A DNA stretch of 64,000 nucleotides from Methanobrevibacter sp. (GCF_015062935.1 NZ_SUTM01000002.1:30252-94251), one strand, 5' to 3'. Shown: positions 27,707-37,841, counted from the first letter of the stretch. The notes: generated by a model not told the origin, from the letters alone. Numbers and translations are program-made.

Positions 27707-27724
27707 CTAACTAATATATCTTTA

Positions 27725-29554
27725 ATGTCAAATTCGATTTTTTGCCCAAATTGTGGAATGTTAAAAAGTAATTGTACTTGTGGAAATTCAAGTAATAAGA
27801 AATCAAGCGGTCCGACTAATTTATTTAGTTTTCAAAAGCCTAGGACATCCTCCATACTGGATGATGAAATTCCTGAGGTATATTCGGTTGAAAACCATAA
27901 ACTGGATGAGGGAACTGCGGCATATATAAAGGAGTTATATCCTCACATTGACGACGAGATAATTGAAAATTTCCCTTTCAATGAACCCCGTTCCGGCCAG
28001 CTGGAAATTATTCAGGACATTAACGATGCAATCAAGCAGGGTTACAAGTATATAATTTTGGAAGCCGGTACAGGTACCGGAAAATCAGCAATTGCAACCA
28101 CTCTTGCAAAAATGTATGAATCCGCTTATATCTTAACAATGACCAAGCAGCTGCAGTCACAATATTCAAACGAGTTCAGTTTCCCTCTAGTAAAGGGAAG
28201 GGGAAATTTTGCATGTTTGAATTCTAATTTGGATGCCACTTGTGATATGGGTACATGTAAGACAACTCCTACTTCAAGCAACTTTTTCTGTCCGTTTGGT
28301 ATTGCAAAAAATCCTACATTGGATGCTGAGCTGGCTTTTGAGGATTCATTTGGAGGAACAATATTTTACCAGTCAGCAAATCACTGTCATTACTGGAATC
28401 AGAAGGCCAATGCAATAAATTCCCCGATAACTCTTATGAATTATGATTATGCTATTGTGGAGTTAAATTATGTAAAGCATTTCGGCCCACGTTCTCTGTT
28501 GATTCTTGACGAAGCTCACAACATCGAAAATAAGCTGATGACTACAATGGAGGTTACATTATATAACAGAACCCTTGAAAAGGATATCAGCAAGCACATT
28601 TCAGAAGAAACATTAAAAGATGGCGAGCTTCAGGACTGGAAAATGGAAATTGATGCCATCAGGGAAAGCTATGAAGAAATAGATTTGAAGGAAGTTACCA
28701 AAAGCAAAGCTGATAGGATCAGGTCAACTATAGGAAGGCTGAAAAGCCTCAGCAACAATCTTGAAAAGGAACCTAAAAACTGGGTTATCGATGCTGAAGA
28801 GTCAGGAGTAACATTCAAGCCGCTGAGAGTGCATCATTACGCTAAAAATAATCTCCTAAAATACGGGGATGTTGTAATTTTCATGAGTGCGACAATCCTG
28901 TCTCATAAGATGTTTTCCAAATGGCTGGGGTTAAATCCGAATGAGGTCTACCACATTAAGGTTGACAGTCCGTTCACCAAGGAAAAAAGGCCAATCATTC
29001 TTAATCTGGCAGGTAAGATGTCTGCAAACAGGATTAAAAATACAGCTCCAAAAACAATTCCAATCCTTCAGGAAATCCTTAAAAAGCATGAAGGGGATAA
29101 GGGTTTAATCCACACACACAGTTACAAGTGTCAGCAGTATATTCTAAACAACCTGTATAATTCAAGGCTAGTTTCCCATACCTCAAAAAACAGGGAACAG
29201 ATATTGAATTTCTTTGAAAAAGATGAAAACCCGCTGGTTCTTGTTTCACCGTCCATGAGTGAGGGTGTTGATTTGCCTTATGATAAGTGCAGATTCCAGG
29301 TTATCTATAAGATGCCGTTCCCATATCTTGGTGATAAGCAGGTGAATATGAGAATGAAAAGGGATAAGAAATGGTATGCTTATAAGACTGTAATGACTCT
29401 CATGCAGGCGTATGGCCGTGGAATGAGAGCTGAAGATGATTCCTGTTACACTTACATCATTGACAGTGACATTAACATGCTGTTTAAAAGTCCTATGTAC
29501 AGATCTTTAATTCCTGACTTTTTCAAGGAAGCTGTTGTAAGAATAAAAAATTAG
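27725..29554 (+). CDS. Rad3/XPD-DinG family DNA helicase
   Basis: 609 residues, superfamily 2 helicase. N-terminal zinc ribbon CPNCGMLKSNCTC, Walker A LEAGTGTGKSAI (near 117), four cysteines consistent with an Fe-S cluster (CLNSNLDATCDMGTC and later FFCPF), DEAH box ILDEAH (near 262), and motifs V/VI SPSMSEGVDLPYD and AYGRGMRAEDD. It is likely a 5'-3' helicase in repair or R-loop removal. The stop codon touches the 3' end of the opposite-strand tRNA-Arg. Confidence 0.92.
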   Translation: MSNSIFCPNCGMLKSNCTCGNSSNKKSSGPTNLFSFQKPRTSSILDDEIPEVYSVENHKLDEGTAAYIKELYPHIDDEIIENFPFNEPRSGQLEIIQDINDAIKQGYKYIILEAGTGTGKSAIATTLAKMYESAYILTMTKQLQSQYSNEFSFPLVKGRGNFACLNSNLDATCDMGTCKTTPTSSNFFCPFGIAKNPTLDAELAFEDSFGGTIFYQSANHCHYWNQKANAINSPITLMNYDYAIVELNYVKHFGPRSLLILDEAHNIENKLMTTMEVTLYNRTLEKDISKHISEETLKDGELQDWKMEIDAIRESYEEIDLKEVTKSKADRIRSTIGRLKSLSNNLEKEPKNWVIDAEESGVTFKPLRVHHYAKNNLLKYGDVVIFMSATILSHKMFSKWLGLNPNEVYHIKVDSPFTKEKRPIILNLAGKMSANRIKNTAPKTIPILQEILKKHEGDKGLIHTHSYKCQQYILNNLYNSRLVSHTSKNREQILNFFEKDENPLVLVSPSMSEGVDLPYDKCRFQVIYKMPFPYLGDKQVNMRMKRDKKWYAYKTVMTLMQAYGRGMRAEDDSCYTYIIDSDINMLFKSPMYRSLIPDFFKEAVVRIKN

Positions 29555-29628
29555 CGGACCTGGAGGGATTTGAACCCCCGATCTCAGGATCCGAAGTCCT
29601 GCGTCATTCCAGACTAGACCACAGGCCC
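29555..29628 (-). tRNA. tRNA-Arg (anticodon TCG)
   Basis: 74 nt on the minus strand. Acceptor stem GGGCCTG/CAGGTCC with discriminator G, anticodon stem CAGGA/TCCTG around loop CTTCGGA (anticodon TCG at 29592-29594), T-arm GGGGG-TTCAAAT-CCCTC. No encoded CCA and no intron. Zero bases separate its 3' end from the helicase stop codon. Confidence 0.95.
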
Positions 29629-29645
29629 TAATTAATAAATAAAAT

Positions 29646-30614
29646 TTATTTTTTTTCGCTATCTCTAGAAATAGGGATATTATCAATATCTTCAACTTCT
29701 GCAAAGATATCATCAATAGATTGGCTTTCACGAACTACTTGCTCGTATTCAATTTCTTCGATTTCTTCAGAAGTTAAACCTTTTTTCTCTTTAGGTTTTT
29801 CTCGAGCAGGTGGTATTTTATCCAATTCCTCTTGGGTTGGTGGCGCTGGTTTTTTAGGTTGGGACGGTTTTTTGAGTTTACTTTTTATATCCCTAAAGTT
29901 GAATTCTCCTATTTTGTAAGACTCTTTATCTAATGGAATGTTACTTTTAGGGATGACTTTTTCAACGGGCTCTTCTTCTTTTTTAGAAGGAGCAGGTTTA
30001 TTCTCTTCAATAGAATTTATTCTATTTGACATCCCTTCCAATGGGTTTTTAAAACCAATTACTCGGTACAATCCATAGATTAGCAGTAATAAACCAAATA
30101 TTAAAAATATAATGAAATAAAAGTTGGTTTCACCGGAGACTACATTATCAATGACTCTTTCACTGCGTGATGAGAAAATAAATCCTGAAATGGCTATGAG
30201 TATTAATCCCAAAATTGCGCTGATTACACCAATGATTGGTGTTCTTCCAACTTTGGCATTAATTAGATTGTCAAAGCCTTCGCTGACATCACCTGAAAAG
30301 TCATCGAAAAATTCGTCACCTTCAGTCGGATTACTTGCTTCTGATTCTTTTTCTTTGGGAGTATTTATTATATAATCTTCATTAATAGGATTATCTTCTA
30401 AATTAATAGCTTGTCCTTCATCTTCACCAGGGTGATAGATGAATTCGTCGTCGATTTCATAATCTCCAGCTGACGGATCTTCATTAAGATAGTTGATTAA
30501 CTCCATGTCCTCTTCGATTTCTTCAGGAGCGACAGTGCGGTCCTTTTCTGTGACATTGTCAATCATGTCCTTGAGATTTGAAATCCTAAGCTCTTTTTCT
30601 TTAGAATCTTTCAT
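29646..30614 (-). CDS. Hypothetical membrane protein with acidic N-terminus
   Basis: 322 residues. Acidic, probably disordered N-terminal half (1-125), two membrane segments (about 130-150 and 160-185, PIIGVISAILGLILIAISGF and FYFIIFLIFGLLLLIYGLY), and a Pro/Lys/Glu-rich C-terminal tail. No known domain. RBS GAGGAT. Lies 12 nt after the TFS gene and is probably co-transcribed with it. Confidence 0.75.
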   Translation of the reverse strand: MKDSKEKELRISNLKDMIDNVTEKDRTVAPEEIEEDMELINYLNEDPSAGDYEIDDEFIYHPGEDEGQAINLEDNPINEDYIINTPKEKESEASNPTEGDEFFDDFSGDVSEGFDNLINAKVGRTPIIGVISAILGLILIAISGFIFSSRSERVIDNVVSGETNFYFIIFLIFGLLLLIYGLYRVIGFKNPLEGMSNRINSIEENKPAPSKKEEEPVEKVIPKSNIPLDKESYKIGEFNFRDIKSKLKKPSQPKKPAPPTQEELDKIPPAREKPKEKKGLTSEEIEEIEYEQVVRESQSIDDIFAEVEDIDNIPISRDSEKK

Positions 30615-30626
30615 GATAAATCCTCT

Positions 30627-30947
30627 TTAATCGTATGCTCTCCAAGTATGTTTACATTTTGAACATTTAAAAATTCTAGTTGGTGCTTCATCAGCACTAC
30701 GGGTTTGAATTAATTTATAAGTTGCTTTATCATGTCCGCATTCAGGACAGGTTTCGTTTACGGTTGGACCTACTTCAACGTCTTCTCCAAGCATTTTAAC
30801 AGTTTCATCGCTAGATTTTTCTAATTGTTCTTTTCTTGAAACTTCATACTCGTTGCCGCTTGATAAATCTTTTTTATATCCACAGCCACATTCCAGTTTT
30901 CCATTTTTTGGAAGTAGCATGGCACCACAATCAGGACAAAATTCCAT
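30627..30947 (-). CDS. tfs: Transcription factor S (TFS)
   Basis: 106 residues, archaeal TFIIS/RPB9-like protein that stimulates RNA cleavage in backtracked RNA polymerase. N-terminal zinc ribbon CPDCGAML...CGCG and C-terminal ribbon CPECGHDKA...CSKCKHTW. The catalytic loop TRSADEAPTRIF is intact. RBS AGGAGAG. Confidence 0.95.
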   Translation of the reverse strand: MEFCPDCGAMLLPKNGKLECGCGYKKDLSSGNEYEVSRKEQLEKSSDETVKMLGEDVEVGPTVNETCPECGHDKATYKLIQTRSADEAPTRIFKCSKCKHTWRAYD

Positions 30948-31017
30948 TTAACTCTCCTCTATTAATATATTTTATATATTCAATAAATCTTTTTTTTAAC
31001 TTATTTAAATATACTCA

Positions 31018-31440
31018 TTAAAAGTTCTTTTTTGCTGTTTTTAAGCAGTCTTTAATTATTTCCTTATGGTCGAATGCAATATCGATTTCATCTAATTTTT
31101 TTTCATCAAAAATTGAAATGTCGATTGCATCGCTGTCGGCTTTTTTGTCGGCAAAATTTCCTTTTGCTGTGTATGCTACTGTTATTGTGTGTCCCCTTGG
31201 ATCCCTGTCAGGTTTTGAATAAACATTTACCAGGTCCATGAGTTCAACGTCAATGCTGGTTTCTTCCTTTGCTTCGCGTATTGCTGCGTTTTCTACAGTT
31301 TCACCGTATTCAACAAATCCTCCCGGAATAGCCCAACAATCTTTATATGGTTCATTTTTCCTTTTAATTAAAATAAAGTTCAAATCATCATCAAAAATAA
31401 AGATATCGGTAGTTATAGAAGGAATTTTGTAATTTGTCAT
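31018..31440 (-). CDS. Nudix hydrolase (ADP-ribose pyrophosphatase-like)
   Basis: 140 residues with the full Nudix box GGFVEYGETVENAAIREAKE-ETSID (about 41-65). The following DLVNVYSKPDRDPRGHTI resembles ADP-ribose pyrophosphatases of archaea. It lies 27 nt after rpoL, starts in the GTGATTTA-ATG context, and is probably in the csl4-rpoL transcript. Confidence 0.9.
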   Translation of the reverse strand: MTNYKIPSITTDIFIFDDDLNFILIKRKNEPYKDCWAIPGGFVEYGETVENAAIREAKEETSIDVELMDLVNVYSKPDRDPRGHTITVAYTAKGNFADKKADSDAIDISIFDEKKLDEIDIAFDHKEIIKDCLKTAKKNF

Positions 31441-31467
31441 TAAATCACATAAAAAAATAATTTGAAG

Positions 31468-31746
31468 CTATAAAGCTTCATCAATAAGTTTTTTAAAATC
31501 AGCACTCTCTTTTTGGAGTTCTTCTGCTGCTTTTTTTAATGCAACTCTAGGTCTTTTTCCTCTTTTTGTTTTTATTGTCATTTCTGGTTTTCCAGTAAGA
31601 GGGTGGTCGATGTTGTAAACAGCATATTCAACATCTTCATCTTGCATTAAAAGGTGTCTTAAAGCATTGCAAACTCCGTGACTTTCATCATTTATGCGAA
31701 ATGTCAATTCTAAAGTTTTATCTTCAATAATTTCAATATTTTCCAT
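31468..31746 (-). CDS. rpoL: DNA-directed RNA polymerase subunit L
   Basis: 92 residues, Rpb11-like half of the D/L assembly platform. Typical pattern: LELTFRINDESHGVCNALRH and DEDVEYAVYNIDHPLTGKPE. Preceded by csl4 with 14 nt between them, the usual archaeal csl4/rpoL neighbourhood. Confidence 0.95.
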   Translation of the reverse strand: MENIEIIEDKTLELTFRINDESHGVCNALRHLLMQDEDVEYAVYNIDHPLTGKPEMTIKTKRGKRPRVALKKAAEELQKESADFKKLIDEAL

Positions 31747-31760
31747 ATTATCAACCTTAA

Positions 31761-32330
31761 TTAACCATTAATATAGTTTTTAGAGACTTTACGTTTCTCT
31801 TTTTTGTTGCAAGTATTGCACTGAAGTTCATTTTGTTTTTTGGTGGTATGCATATAGTCTCTGCAGCGAGTGCACATTGCCTTTAGAACTCCACATTCAT
31901 CATCTACTGTACCTAAATCAATATTATCTCCAGTAACTTTAACTACTTTTGCTTGTATGATGTCTCCTATTCTGAAAGCATCGGATAATTTTTCGAGATA
32001 ATCTTTTTTTGCTTGAGATATGTGGATAGCTCCCATATACGGTAATGCTAACGGTCTAGCATTATCTTTTATGCATTCAATATTCACATTTGCTCTTTGT
32101 GGTTTGATATCAGTTATTTGTCCATATACAATGTCGCCGACTTTTAATAAAGCCGGTTTAGTGTCACCTTCAACAGAAATAACCTTCATTTTTTGATTAA
32201 TTTTAACATTTCCCAGTACAGATGCTTTTATGTCTCCATTATCGTCATATGTACCTTCTCCTGGGAGATATTGTTCAATTATTCCTAATTTATCTCCAGG
32301 CATTACTATTTGTTCCTCTTTATTGCTCAT
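31761..32330 (-). CDS. csl4: Exosome complex RNA-binding subunit Csl4
   Basis: 189 residues. N-terminal domain (MPGDKLGIIEQYLPGEGTY), central S1 domain (about 65-145, VGDIVYGQITDIKPQRANVN) and C-terminal zinc ribbon CTRCRDYMHTT...CNTCNKKEKR. It forms the RNA-entry cap of the archaeal exosome. RBS GGTGATTTTAAT-ATG. Confidence 0.94.
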   Translation of the reverse strand: MSNKEEQIVMPGDKLGIIEQYLPGEGTYDDNGDIKASVLGNVKINQKMKVISVEGDTKPALLKVGDIVYGQITDIKPQRANVNIECIKDNARPLALPYMGAIHISQAKKDYLEKLSDAFRIGDIIQAKVVKVTGDNIDLGTVDDECGVLKAMCTRCRDYMHTTKKQNELQCNTCNKKEKRKVSKNYING

Positions 32331-32457
32331 ATTAAAATCACCAAAATTAAAGATTTTATAAAATTTTCTTTAATATACTAATTTTATTTTAATTAATATT
32401 TAAAGCTATTTAATATATTTTGCCTCATTGTTTGAAATATTTTAATCACTAAATATT

Positions 32458-32475
32458 ATATTCATTAATGAATAT
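32458..32475. promoter_or_regulatory. 18-bp perfect palindrome in divergent spacer
   Basis: ATATTCATTAATGAATAT is self-complementary over 18 bp. It lies in the 285-bp spacer between csl4 and the 102-residue gene. It could be an operator; no partner is known and AT-rich chance is possible. Confidence 0.35.
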
Positions 32476-32615
32476 TTATTTGACCTTATTTTATTGTTTA
32501 ATCTTCTGAAATTGTTTTATTTTAGATTAACTAAATTTAAATACTTTAAAATTTAAAATAAAGAGCATTAAATAACTTTATAACTAATATATTTTTATTA
32601 GGATGTGGGGTTAAA

Positions 32616-32924
32616 ATGAGTAAAAACACGGACATCTTTGCCAAACAGAAAATAGGGCACAGCAAATACGGAATACTTAATGTTGGAAAGAATACCAATA
32701 AGGCGGTAATCACGGGTTTTGTGTGGTCATACAGGTATTTTGATGGTGAAAAATTGAGAGTAATCACTTCATATGACCTGGTGAAGCTGAGAAAAAAAGT
32801 TGAAAGCATAGGTGAGGAATGGGTCATTGTTGATTTGGAAAAGGCCAGAAAGGCATACGAGCTCAATCGTAAGGCAATGAAAATCCATGAAGAATACATT
32901 AAAAACAAAAAAACTAAGTCTTAA
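32616..32924 (+). CDS. Hypothetical basic protein
   Basis: 102 residues, no recognised domain. Beta-rich N-terminal 60 residues ([20 protein letters not shown], then [17 protein letters not shown]), followed by a basic helical tail. No membrane segment. Start supported by GGATGTGGGG and a TATA near 32574. Its stop overlaps the convergent dph2 end by 4 nt. Confidence 0.75.
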   Translation: MSKNTDIFAKQKIGHSKYGILNVGKNTNKAVITGFVWSYRYFDGEKLRVITSYDLVKLRKKVESIGEEWVIVDLEKARKAYELNRKAMKIHEEYIKNKKTKS

Positions 32925-33925
32925 TGATATCTTTCATGGAATAAGATTTCATCCAGCTGATAATTTTCCCATTCCCTTTTATCTAAAACTATTTCCAACT
33001 CCTGCGGAGTCAATAACGGTTTTTTATACATTTGCGAATCGTCAATAGCAATTCTTGGACATGCACTGACGACAAATGCCTCCAATTCAAGATAAGGCAG
33101 CAAAATGTCCGGATTGATGTTGTCTGCTAAAATGATGTATGCTTCCATATCCCTGTCTTCTAAAGTTTTCTTAAGTTCCTTTGCAAGAGCCATTCTGTAT
33201 TGTCCTTCTTTTGAAGAGACGATTATTCCCCATTTTTTTGCACTTCGGGCTTTGGTGATTCTTGCAAATCTTATTCTTAGGATTCTATCTGCATATTCAT
33301 CCATCTTTCTAATTTCATTGTTGTACGGATCAATAGCGATAACCGGGGTGTTTGAAAATAATTTTATGCCTAACGGGTGGAAATTTCCGCTTCCGACAAA
33401 CAGAATCACCTCAGCATCCAAATCCTTTATTGATGAAAAGTTGCATCCGAGAACCTGCCCTTTCCTGGTGGATTTTGATGAGCCAAGAATGACTTCCTTT
33501 CCGTTGTCTTCAAGAAAATCCCTGATTTCATTTAAAAGATGAAGGTGCTGTGTTGTGGTGACCAGTCCGACTCTGGAATATCCTTTAAGCTCTTCCAAAC
33601 ATTTTTTAAGGTCTTTTTTAACGTCAATTTTTGAATAAGCTTCAATGAACAGTGTCGGAACTTCATATTTAAGTGGAAGTGGAGTATGTCCGTAATGGAC
33701 TATCAAATCCACAGAGCCTTTCATCTTCCAGTCACTAACGTCACATGCTCCAAAACATGGGTCTCCTGAAATGATGACTGTTGCTTCAGTTTCCTCCTCA
33801 ATAGCTCTGGCTATTTTAATGGCCTGCATTTTCAAGCCTTCTGGAAACTGAAGGCCAACGGTTCTGGCATCTTTAGAATTGATTTTACGGATTACTTTAT
33901 CCAAATCCATATCATACATTGACAT
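32921..33925 (-). CDS. dph2: Diphthamide biosynthesis radical enzyme Dph2
   Basis: 334 residues. Transfers the 3-amino-3-carboxypropyl group of SAM to the EF-2 histidine using an unusual Fe-S cluster. Domain signatures: GLQFPEGLK (near 24), [12 protein letters not shown] (first Cys near 59), NFSSIK preceded by GCN (second Cys) and [12 protein letters not shown] (third Cys near 283). Start 1 nt after the hpt stop region; ATG 33919 is an alternative. Confidence 0.94.
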   Translation of the reverse strand: MSMYDMDLDKVIRKINSKDARTVGLQFPEGLKMQAIKIARAIEEETEATVIISGDPCFGACDVSDWKMKGSVDLIVHYGHTPLPLKYEVPTLFIEAYSKIDVKKDLKKCLEELKGYSRVGLVTTTQHLHLLNEIRDFLEDNGKEVILGSSKSTRKGQVLGCNFSSIKDLDAEVILFVGSGNFHPLGIKLFSNTPVIAIDPYNNEIRKMDEYADRILRIRFARITKARSAKKWGIIVSSKEGQYRMALAKELKKTLEDRDMEAYIILADNINPDILLPYLELEAFVVSACPRIAIDDSQMYKKPLLTPQELEIVLDKREWENYQLDEILFHERYH

Positions 33926-33926
33926 T

Positions 33927-34496
33927 TTAATCTTCGATTGTTTTTTCGATAACTACTTTGCCGTCAATAACATCCAGCTTGACGATGGATAATACGTCAA
34001 CGCCGGTTTCCTTTTTGACGATTTCTTTTCCTTCACCCTTTTCAATAACTGCCACAATAGATTTGATGTCCAGGCCCAGATCTTCAAGGGTTCTGATTAA
34101 AGCAACAAGGGTTCCTCCGGTACTTACGACATCATCAATCAGCAATATTTTTTCGCCTGCATGCAAATCGTTGATGTAGAGATTTGATGAACCGTATCCG
34201 GTTTTCTGATATACTTCATGTTCTCCCTCAAGTCCGTACTGTCTTTTACGGATAACGACAAAGGGAATGTCGGTTGCAAGGGATAGTGCAGTAGCTAAAT
34301 GGATTCCCATAGCTTCAACAGCCACAATTTTATCAACATCCAAATCTGCATGTTTATAAACTGCCAATGATATTTCACGTAACATTTTAGGATCCATTGC
34401 AGGAACGCCGTCACTGATTGGATTTACAAAGTAATTGTAGTCACCTTTCTTTACAATTGGTGATGCTTCTAAAGATCTTTTCACTTCTTCTAACAT
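33927..34496 (-). CDS. hpt: Hypoxanthine/guanine phosphoribosyltransferase, archaeal Hpt
   Basis: 190 residues, purine salvage. PRPP motif [17 protein letters not shown] (about 118-134) and the archaeal Hpt pattern [12 protein letters not shown] and [18 protein letters not shown] 34496, preceded by GTGATAC, is chosen over the in-frame GTG at 34508. Operon with dph2 (1-nt gap). Confidence 0.92.
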   Translation of the reverse strand: MLEEVKRSLEASPIVKKGDYNYFVNPISDGVPAMDPKMLREISLAVYKHADLDVDKIVAVEAMGIHLATALSLATDIPFVVIRKRQYGLEGEHEVYQKTGYGSSNLYINDLHAGEKILLIDDVVSTGGTLVALIRTLEDLGLDIKSIVAVIEKGEGKEIVKKETGVDVLSIVKLDVIDGKVVIEKTIED

Positions 34497-34580
34497 AGTA
34501 TCACACAAAAATTTTAAAATATAGATAAATATAAATATATTTTAATATAATTAAATAATTTTTCTAATAAAGTGATTATT

Positions 34581-35924
34581 ATGCTCGGAAATTTAGGAGA
34601 AAATCTTACTAATACTATGAAAAAATTAGTAGGAATGTCTGTAATTGATAAAAAAACAATTAAGGAAGTTGTAAAAGATATACAACGTGCATTAATTCAA
34701 TCAGACGTTAATATTAAGTTAGTATTGGAATTATCAAAAACAATCGAATCAAGAGCTCTTGAAGAAAAACCTCCTAAAGGTATCACTCCAAGAGAACATG
34801 TAATAACTATTATCTATGAAGAAATGGTAAACCTGCTGGGAAGTGAAGCAGTAAGCCTCGACATTAACGACAGACCATACAAAATCCTCTTTTTAGGTCT
34901 TCAAGGTAGTGGTAAAACAACCACCATCGGTAAATTATGCAGATACCTGCAGAAAAAAGGTTTCAATCCTGCTGTTGTATGTACAGACACATGGAGGCCG
35001 GCCGCTTACGAGCAGTTAAGGCAGCTGACTGAAGAAATGGACATTCCTCTGTATGGGGATCCAGACAATAAGGACGCACTTGACCTGGCCCAAAAAGGTC
35101 TGCAGGAATTTAAAAACAGAAAAGTCATTATTTTCGATACAGCCGGTAGGCACAAACAGGAAGAGGACCTGATTGCTGAAATGGATGAACTGGACAACAT
35201 AATCAATCCTAATGAAGCTATCCTGGTTATCGACGGTACAATCGGTCAGCAGGCAGGTGAACAGGCAAAGGCATTTTCACAGGCTACCGACATCGGTTCA
35301 ATAATTATTACAAAATTGGACGGTTCCGCAAAAGGTGGGGGTGCAATGTCCGCAGTTGCAGAAACAGGCGCTCCAATCAAGTTCATCGGTACAGGTGAAC
35401 GGGTAGATGATTTCGAACTCTTTGACCCTGAAAGATTTATTTCAAGACTGCTTGGAATGGGAGACATCAAGTCCCTTATAGAAAAGGCCGAAGAAAACAT
35501 TGATGAGGATGTGGCTGAAAAAACCATGAACAACATGCTGACTGGTAAATTCACATTGATGGACATGAAAAACCAGTTTGAAATGATGAACAGCATGGGA
35601 CCGATGCAGCAGGTCCTGAACATGATTCCGGGTATGGGAAACAAGATTACAAAAGAGGCATCCAAAATGACCGAGGATAAAATTGACTCATATAAGGTCA
35701 TGATGTCTTCAATGACCGAAGAGGAAATGCTGAATCCTAAAATCATTAAACAGTCACGTATTCAAAGGATTGCAAGAGGGTCAGGTGTACAGGAAAGCGA
35801 AGTAAAAGAGCTTTTAAAATACTACAACAACACCAAAAAGACCATGAAAGGAATTGGAAAACGTGGTGGCCGTTTAGGCGGCGGTGCAATGAACCGTATG
35901 ATGGGACAATTCATGAATAGATAA
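34581..35924 (+). CDS. srp54: Signal recognition particle GTPase SRP54
   Basis: 447 residues. N domain, then G domain with [10 protein letters not shown] (P-loop, near 105), [17 protein letters not shown] and [11 protein letters not shown]. The Met-rich M domain (about 300-447) contains [18 protein letters not shown]. It targets nascent membrane and secreted proteins together with 7S RNA. ATG 34581 with GTGATT upstream is preferred over GTG 34572. Confidence 0.96.
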   Translation: MLGNLGENLTNTMKKLVGMSVIDKKTIKEVVKDIQRALIQSDVNIKLVLELSKTIESRALEEKPPKGITPREHVITIIYEEMVNLLGSEAVSLDINDRPYKILFLGLQGSGKTTTIGKLCRYLQKKGFNPAVVCTDTWRPAAYEQLRQLTEEMDIPLYGDPDNKDALDLAQKGLQEFKNRKVIIFDTAGRHKQEEDLIAEMDELDNIINPNEAILVIDGTIGQQAGEQAKAFSQATDIGSIIITKLDGSAKGGGAMSAVAETGAPIKFIGTGERVDDFELFDPERFISRLLGMGDIKSLIEKAEENIDEDVAEKTMNNMLTGKFTLMDMKNQFEMMNSMGPMQQVLNMIPGMGNKITKEASKMTEDKIDSYKVMMSSMTEEEMLNPKIIKQSRIQRIARGSGVQESEVKELLKYYNNTKKTMKGIGKRGGRLGGGAMNRMMGQFMNR

Positions 35925-35925
35925 T

Positions 35926-37134
35926 ATGTTAGACTTAGCAAGTAAAATTTTGGAAGAAGCCGACTATAAAATCTGCAAGCACTGTCTTGGACGTAAACTA
36001 TCCAAAACAGTCGAGGGGTCCAACAATATTGAACGGGCCGACAAGGTATGTCAGGAACTGGGCATTGATTTGGATGATGCAGAATGCGTGATTTGTGATA
36101 ATTTATTTGATAAGCTTGATGATGATTTATACAAAAAGATTGATGATAAGATAAATCAGCTGGGCATTGAATTCGACACATTTCTTGTAGGATGTCAAAT
36201 CGAAAAGGACATCAGGGACAGGGACGATGAATTCAGTGAAAAATTCGATTTGACTGTAGAAACCATAAAAAAGGAAGTCAACAGATTAATAGGACTTGGA
36301 ATATGGGAAATCTACGGTAAGGAAGCGGAATTTGAAAGACAAGACATTGTTTTTAATGTGGATTTAAGAAAAGAGCCTAAAGTTAAAATCCAAATAAACC
36401 CGCTTTATATTGAAGGAAAATACAATAAGCTGAAAAGGGGAATTCCCCAAACCAAATGGCCGTGCACAAAATGTAAGGGAAGAGGCTGTGAAGAGTGCAA
36501 TTTCACAGGAAAACAATACCCTGAATCCGTCGAGGAGTTAATATCCGAGCATGTATTAAAGTTAACCAAAGGACGGGAAGCCAAATTCCACGGTGCAGGC
36601 CGTGAAGACATTGACGTGCTGATGTTAGGTTCCGGAAGACAATTCGTTCTTGAAATCAAAGAACCTAGAATCAGAAAACTTGACTACAGGCAACTTGAAG
36701 ATGACATTAACAGGATGAATGAAGGAAAAACCTCCTATCATAACCTGCATCCATGTGAAAGGCCAAGAAAAGCCGAAATAAAGCAGTCATCTCCTGATGC
36801 ATATAAAGTTTATCATGCAATCGTAAAATGTGATGAGGCATTTGACGAAGCCAAACTCGAAGAACTTAAGAAATTAAATGAAATTAACCAGCAAACTCCT
36901 TTGAGGGTACTTAGAAGGCGTGCGGATATGGTAAGAGTAAAGCATGTTCTTGACTTGTCATATGAAATAATAGACGACAAGACATTCAGCATGCATATCA
37001 AAACCGAAGGAGGCCTTTACATTAAGGAACTGATTTCCGGAGATGAAGGAAGAAGCAAACCTAACGTATCCGAAATATTGGGAGTCAATGCAATTTGCGA
37101 ACAATTGGACGTATTGGAAGTAAGTGAGAAATGA
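35926..37134 (+). CDS. pus10: tRNA pseudouridine synthase Pus10
   Basis: 402 residues. Makes pseudouridine 54/55 in the tRNA T-loop, the archaeal counterpart of TruB action. N-terminal zinc/THUMP-like part with CKHCLGRKL and CVICDNL, CTKCKGRGCEECN, then the catalytic region GREDIDVLMLGSGRQFVLEI (near residue 225). The Arg usually following the catalytic Asp-Val is Leu here as far as I recall the family motif. It is 1 nt after srp54, and its end is near the moaC start. Confidence 0.93.
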   Translation: MLDLASKILEEADYKICKHCLGRKLSKTVEGSNNIERADKVCQELGIDLDDAECVICDNLFDKLDDDLYKKIDDKINQLGIEFDTFLVGCQIEKDIRDRDDEFSEKFDLTVETIKKEVNRLIGLGIWEIYGKEAEFERQDIVFNVDLRKEPKVKIQINPLYIEGKYNKLKRGIPQTKWPCTKCKGRGCEECNFTGKQYPESVEELISEHVLKLTKGREAKFHGAGREDIDVLMLGSGRQFVLEIKEPRIRKLDYRQLEDDINRMNEGKTSYHNLHPCERPRKAEIKQSSPDAYKVYHAIVKCDEAFDEAKLEELKKLNEINQQTPLRVLRRRADMVRVKHVLDLSYEIIDDKTFSMHIKTEGGLYIKELISGDEGRSKPNVSEILGVNAICEQLDVLEVSEK

Positions 37135-37138
37135 TATT

Positions 37139-37606
37139 ATGGCAGATGAATTTACACATTTAACTGACAGTGGAGTACACATGGTTGAAGTTGGGGCAAA
37201 ACCCGATCAGAAAAGAAGAGCTATTGCCCAGGGAAGCATATTTCTGGATAAGCATACCATAGAGTTAATACAAAACGAGGAAATCAAAAAAGGTAATGTA
37301 TTGACAACAGCTCAAATTGCAGGAATTCAGGCCGTAAAAAATACCTCTTCAATTATTCCTCTCTGCCATCCTTTAGCTTTAACAGGAATCGAACTTGATT
37401 TTGAAGTGAAAGCTGATGAAATCATAGCTACCTGTGCAGTAAATACATTGGGTAAAACAGGTGTTGAAATGGAAGCTATAACCGGTATCAGCGTAGCGCT
37501 TTTAACCGTATGGGATATGGTAAAGGCTGTTGAAAAGGATGAGAACGGACAGTATCCTGATACAAGAATTAGTGATATTAAAGTTATCAAAAAGGAAAAA
37601 ATTTAA
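37139..37606 (+). CDS. moaC: Cyclic pyranopterin monophosphate synthase MoaC
   Basis: 156 residues. Second step of molybdopterin synthesis. LCHPLALTGIEL (near 75) and NTLGKTGVEMEAITGISVAL are diagnostic, followed by WDMVKAVEKD. ATG 37139 lies 4 nt after the pus10 stop; the in-frame GTG 37124 inside pus10 is less likely. Partner gene moeA is at 8458. Confidence 0.94.
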   Translation: MADEFTHLTDSGVHMVEVGAKPDQKRRAIAQGSIFLDKHTIELIQNEEIKKGNVLTTAQIAGIQAVKNTSSIIPLCHPLALTGIELDFEVKADEIIATCAVNTLGKTGVEMEAITGISVALLTVWDMVKAVEKDENGQYPDTRISDIKVIKKEKI

Positions 37607-37675
37607 AGTTTATATATGATGAAGAAAATAATTATATTCAGTTATTTTTATAAATTAATTTAATGGGAGATTATT

Positions 37676-37837
37676 ATGGCAAAAAAAGATAATAAGATTT
37701 CTATGCCTCAAACTGGTGCAGGTTTAGTAAGATACTTTGATGAAGAAAGTTTAGGTCCAAAACTTTCCCCTGAGCACGTACTTGTTGCTACTGTAATTTT
37801 AGCAATATTCTGTTTCGTTTTAAGATACTCAGCTTAA
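37676..37837 (+). CDS. secG: Preprotein translocase Sec61-beta subunit (SecG)
   Basis: A 53-residue gene too short for many callers. MAKKDNKISMPQTGAGLVRY with a single C-terminal membrane helix (about 33-49) and the family signature GAGLVRYFDEES...GPKLSPEHV. It is the small tail-anchored subunit of the SecYE channel. RBS GGGAGA, own TATA (TTTATATATG near 37610). Confidence 0.95.
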   Translation: MAKKDNKISMPQTGAGLVRYFDEESLGPKLSPEHVLVATVILAIFCFVLRYSA

Positions 37838-37841
37838 TATT

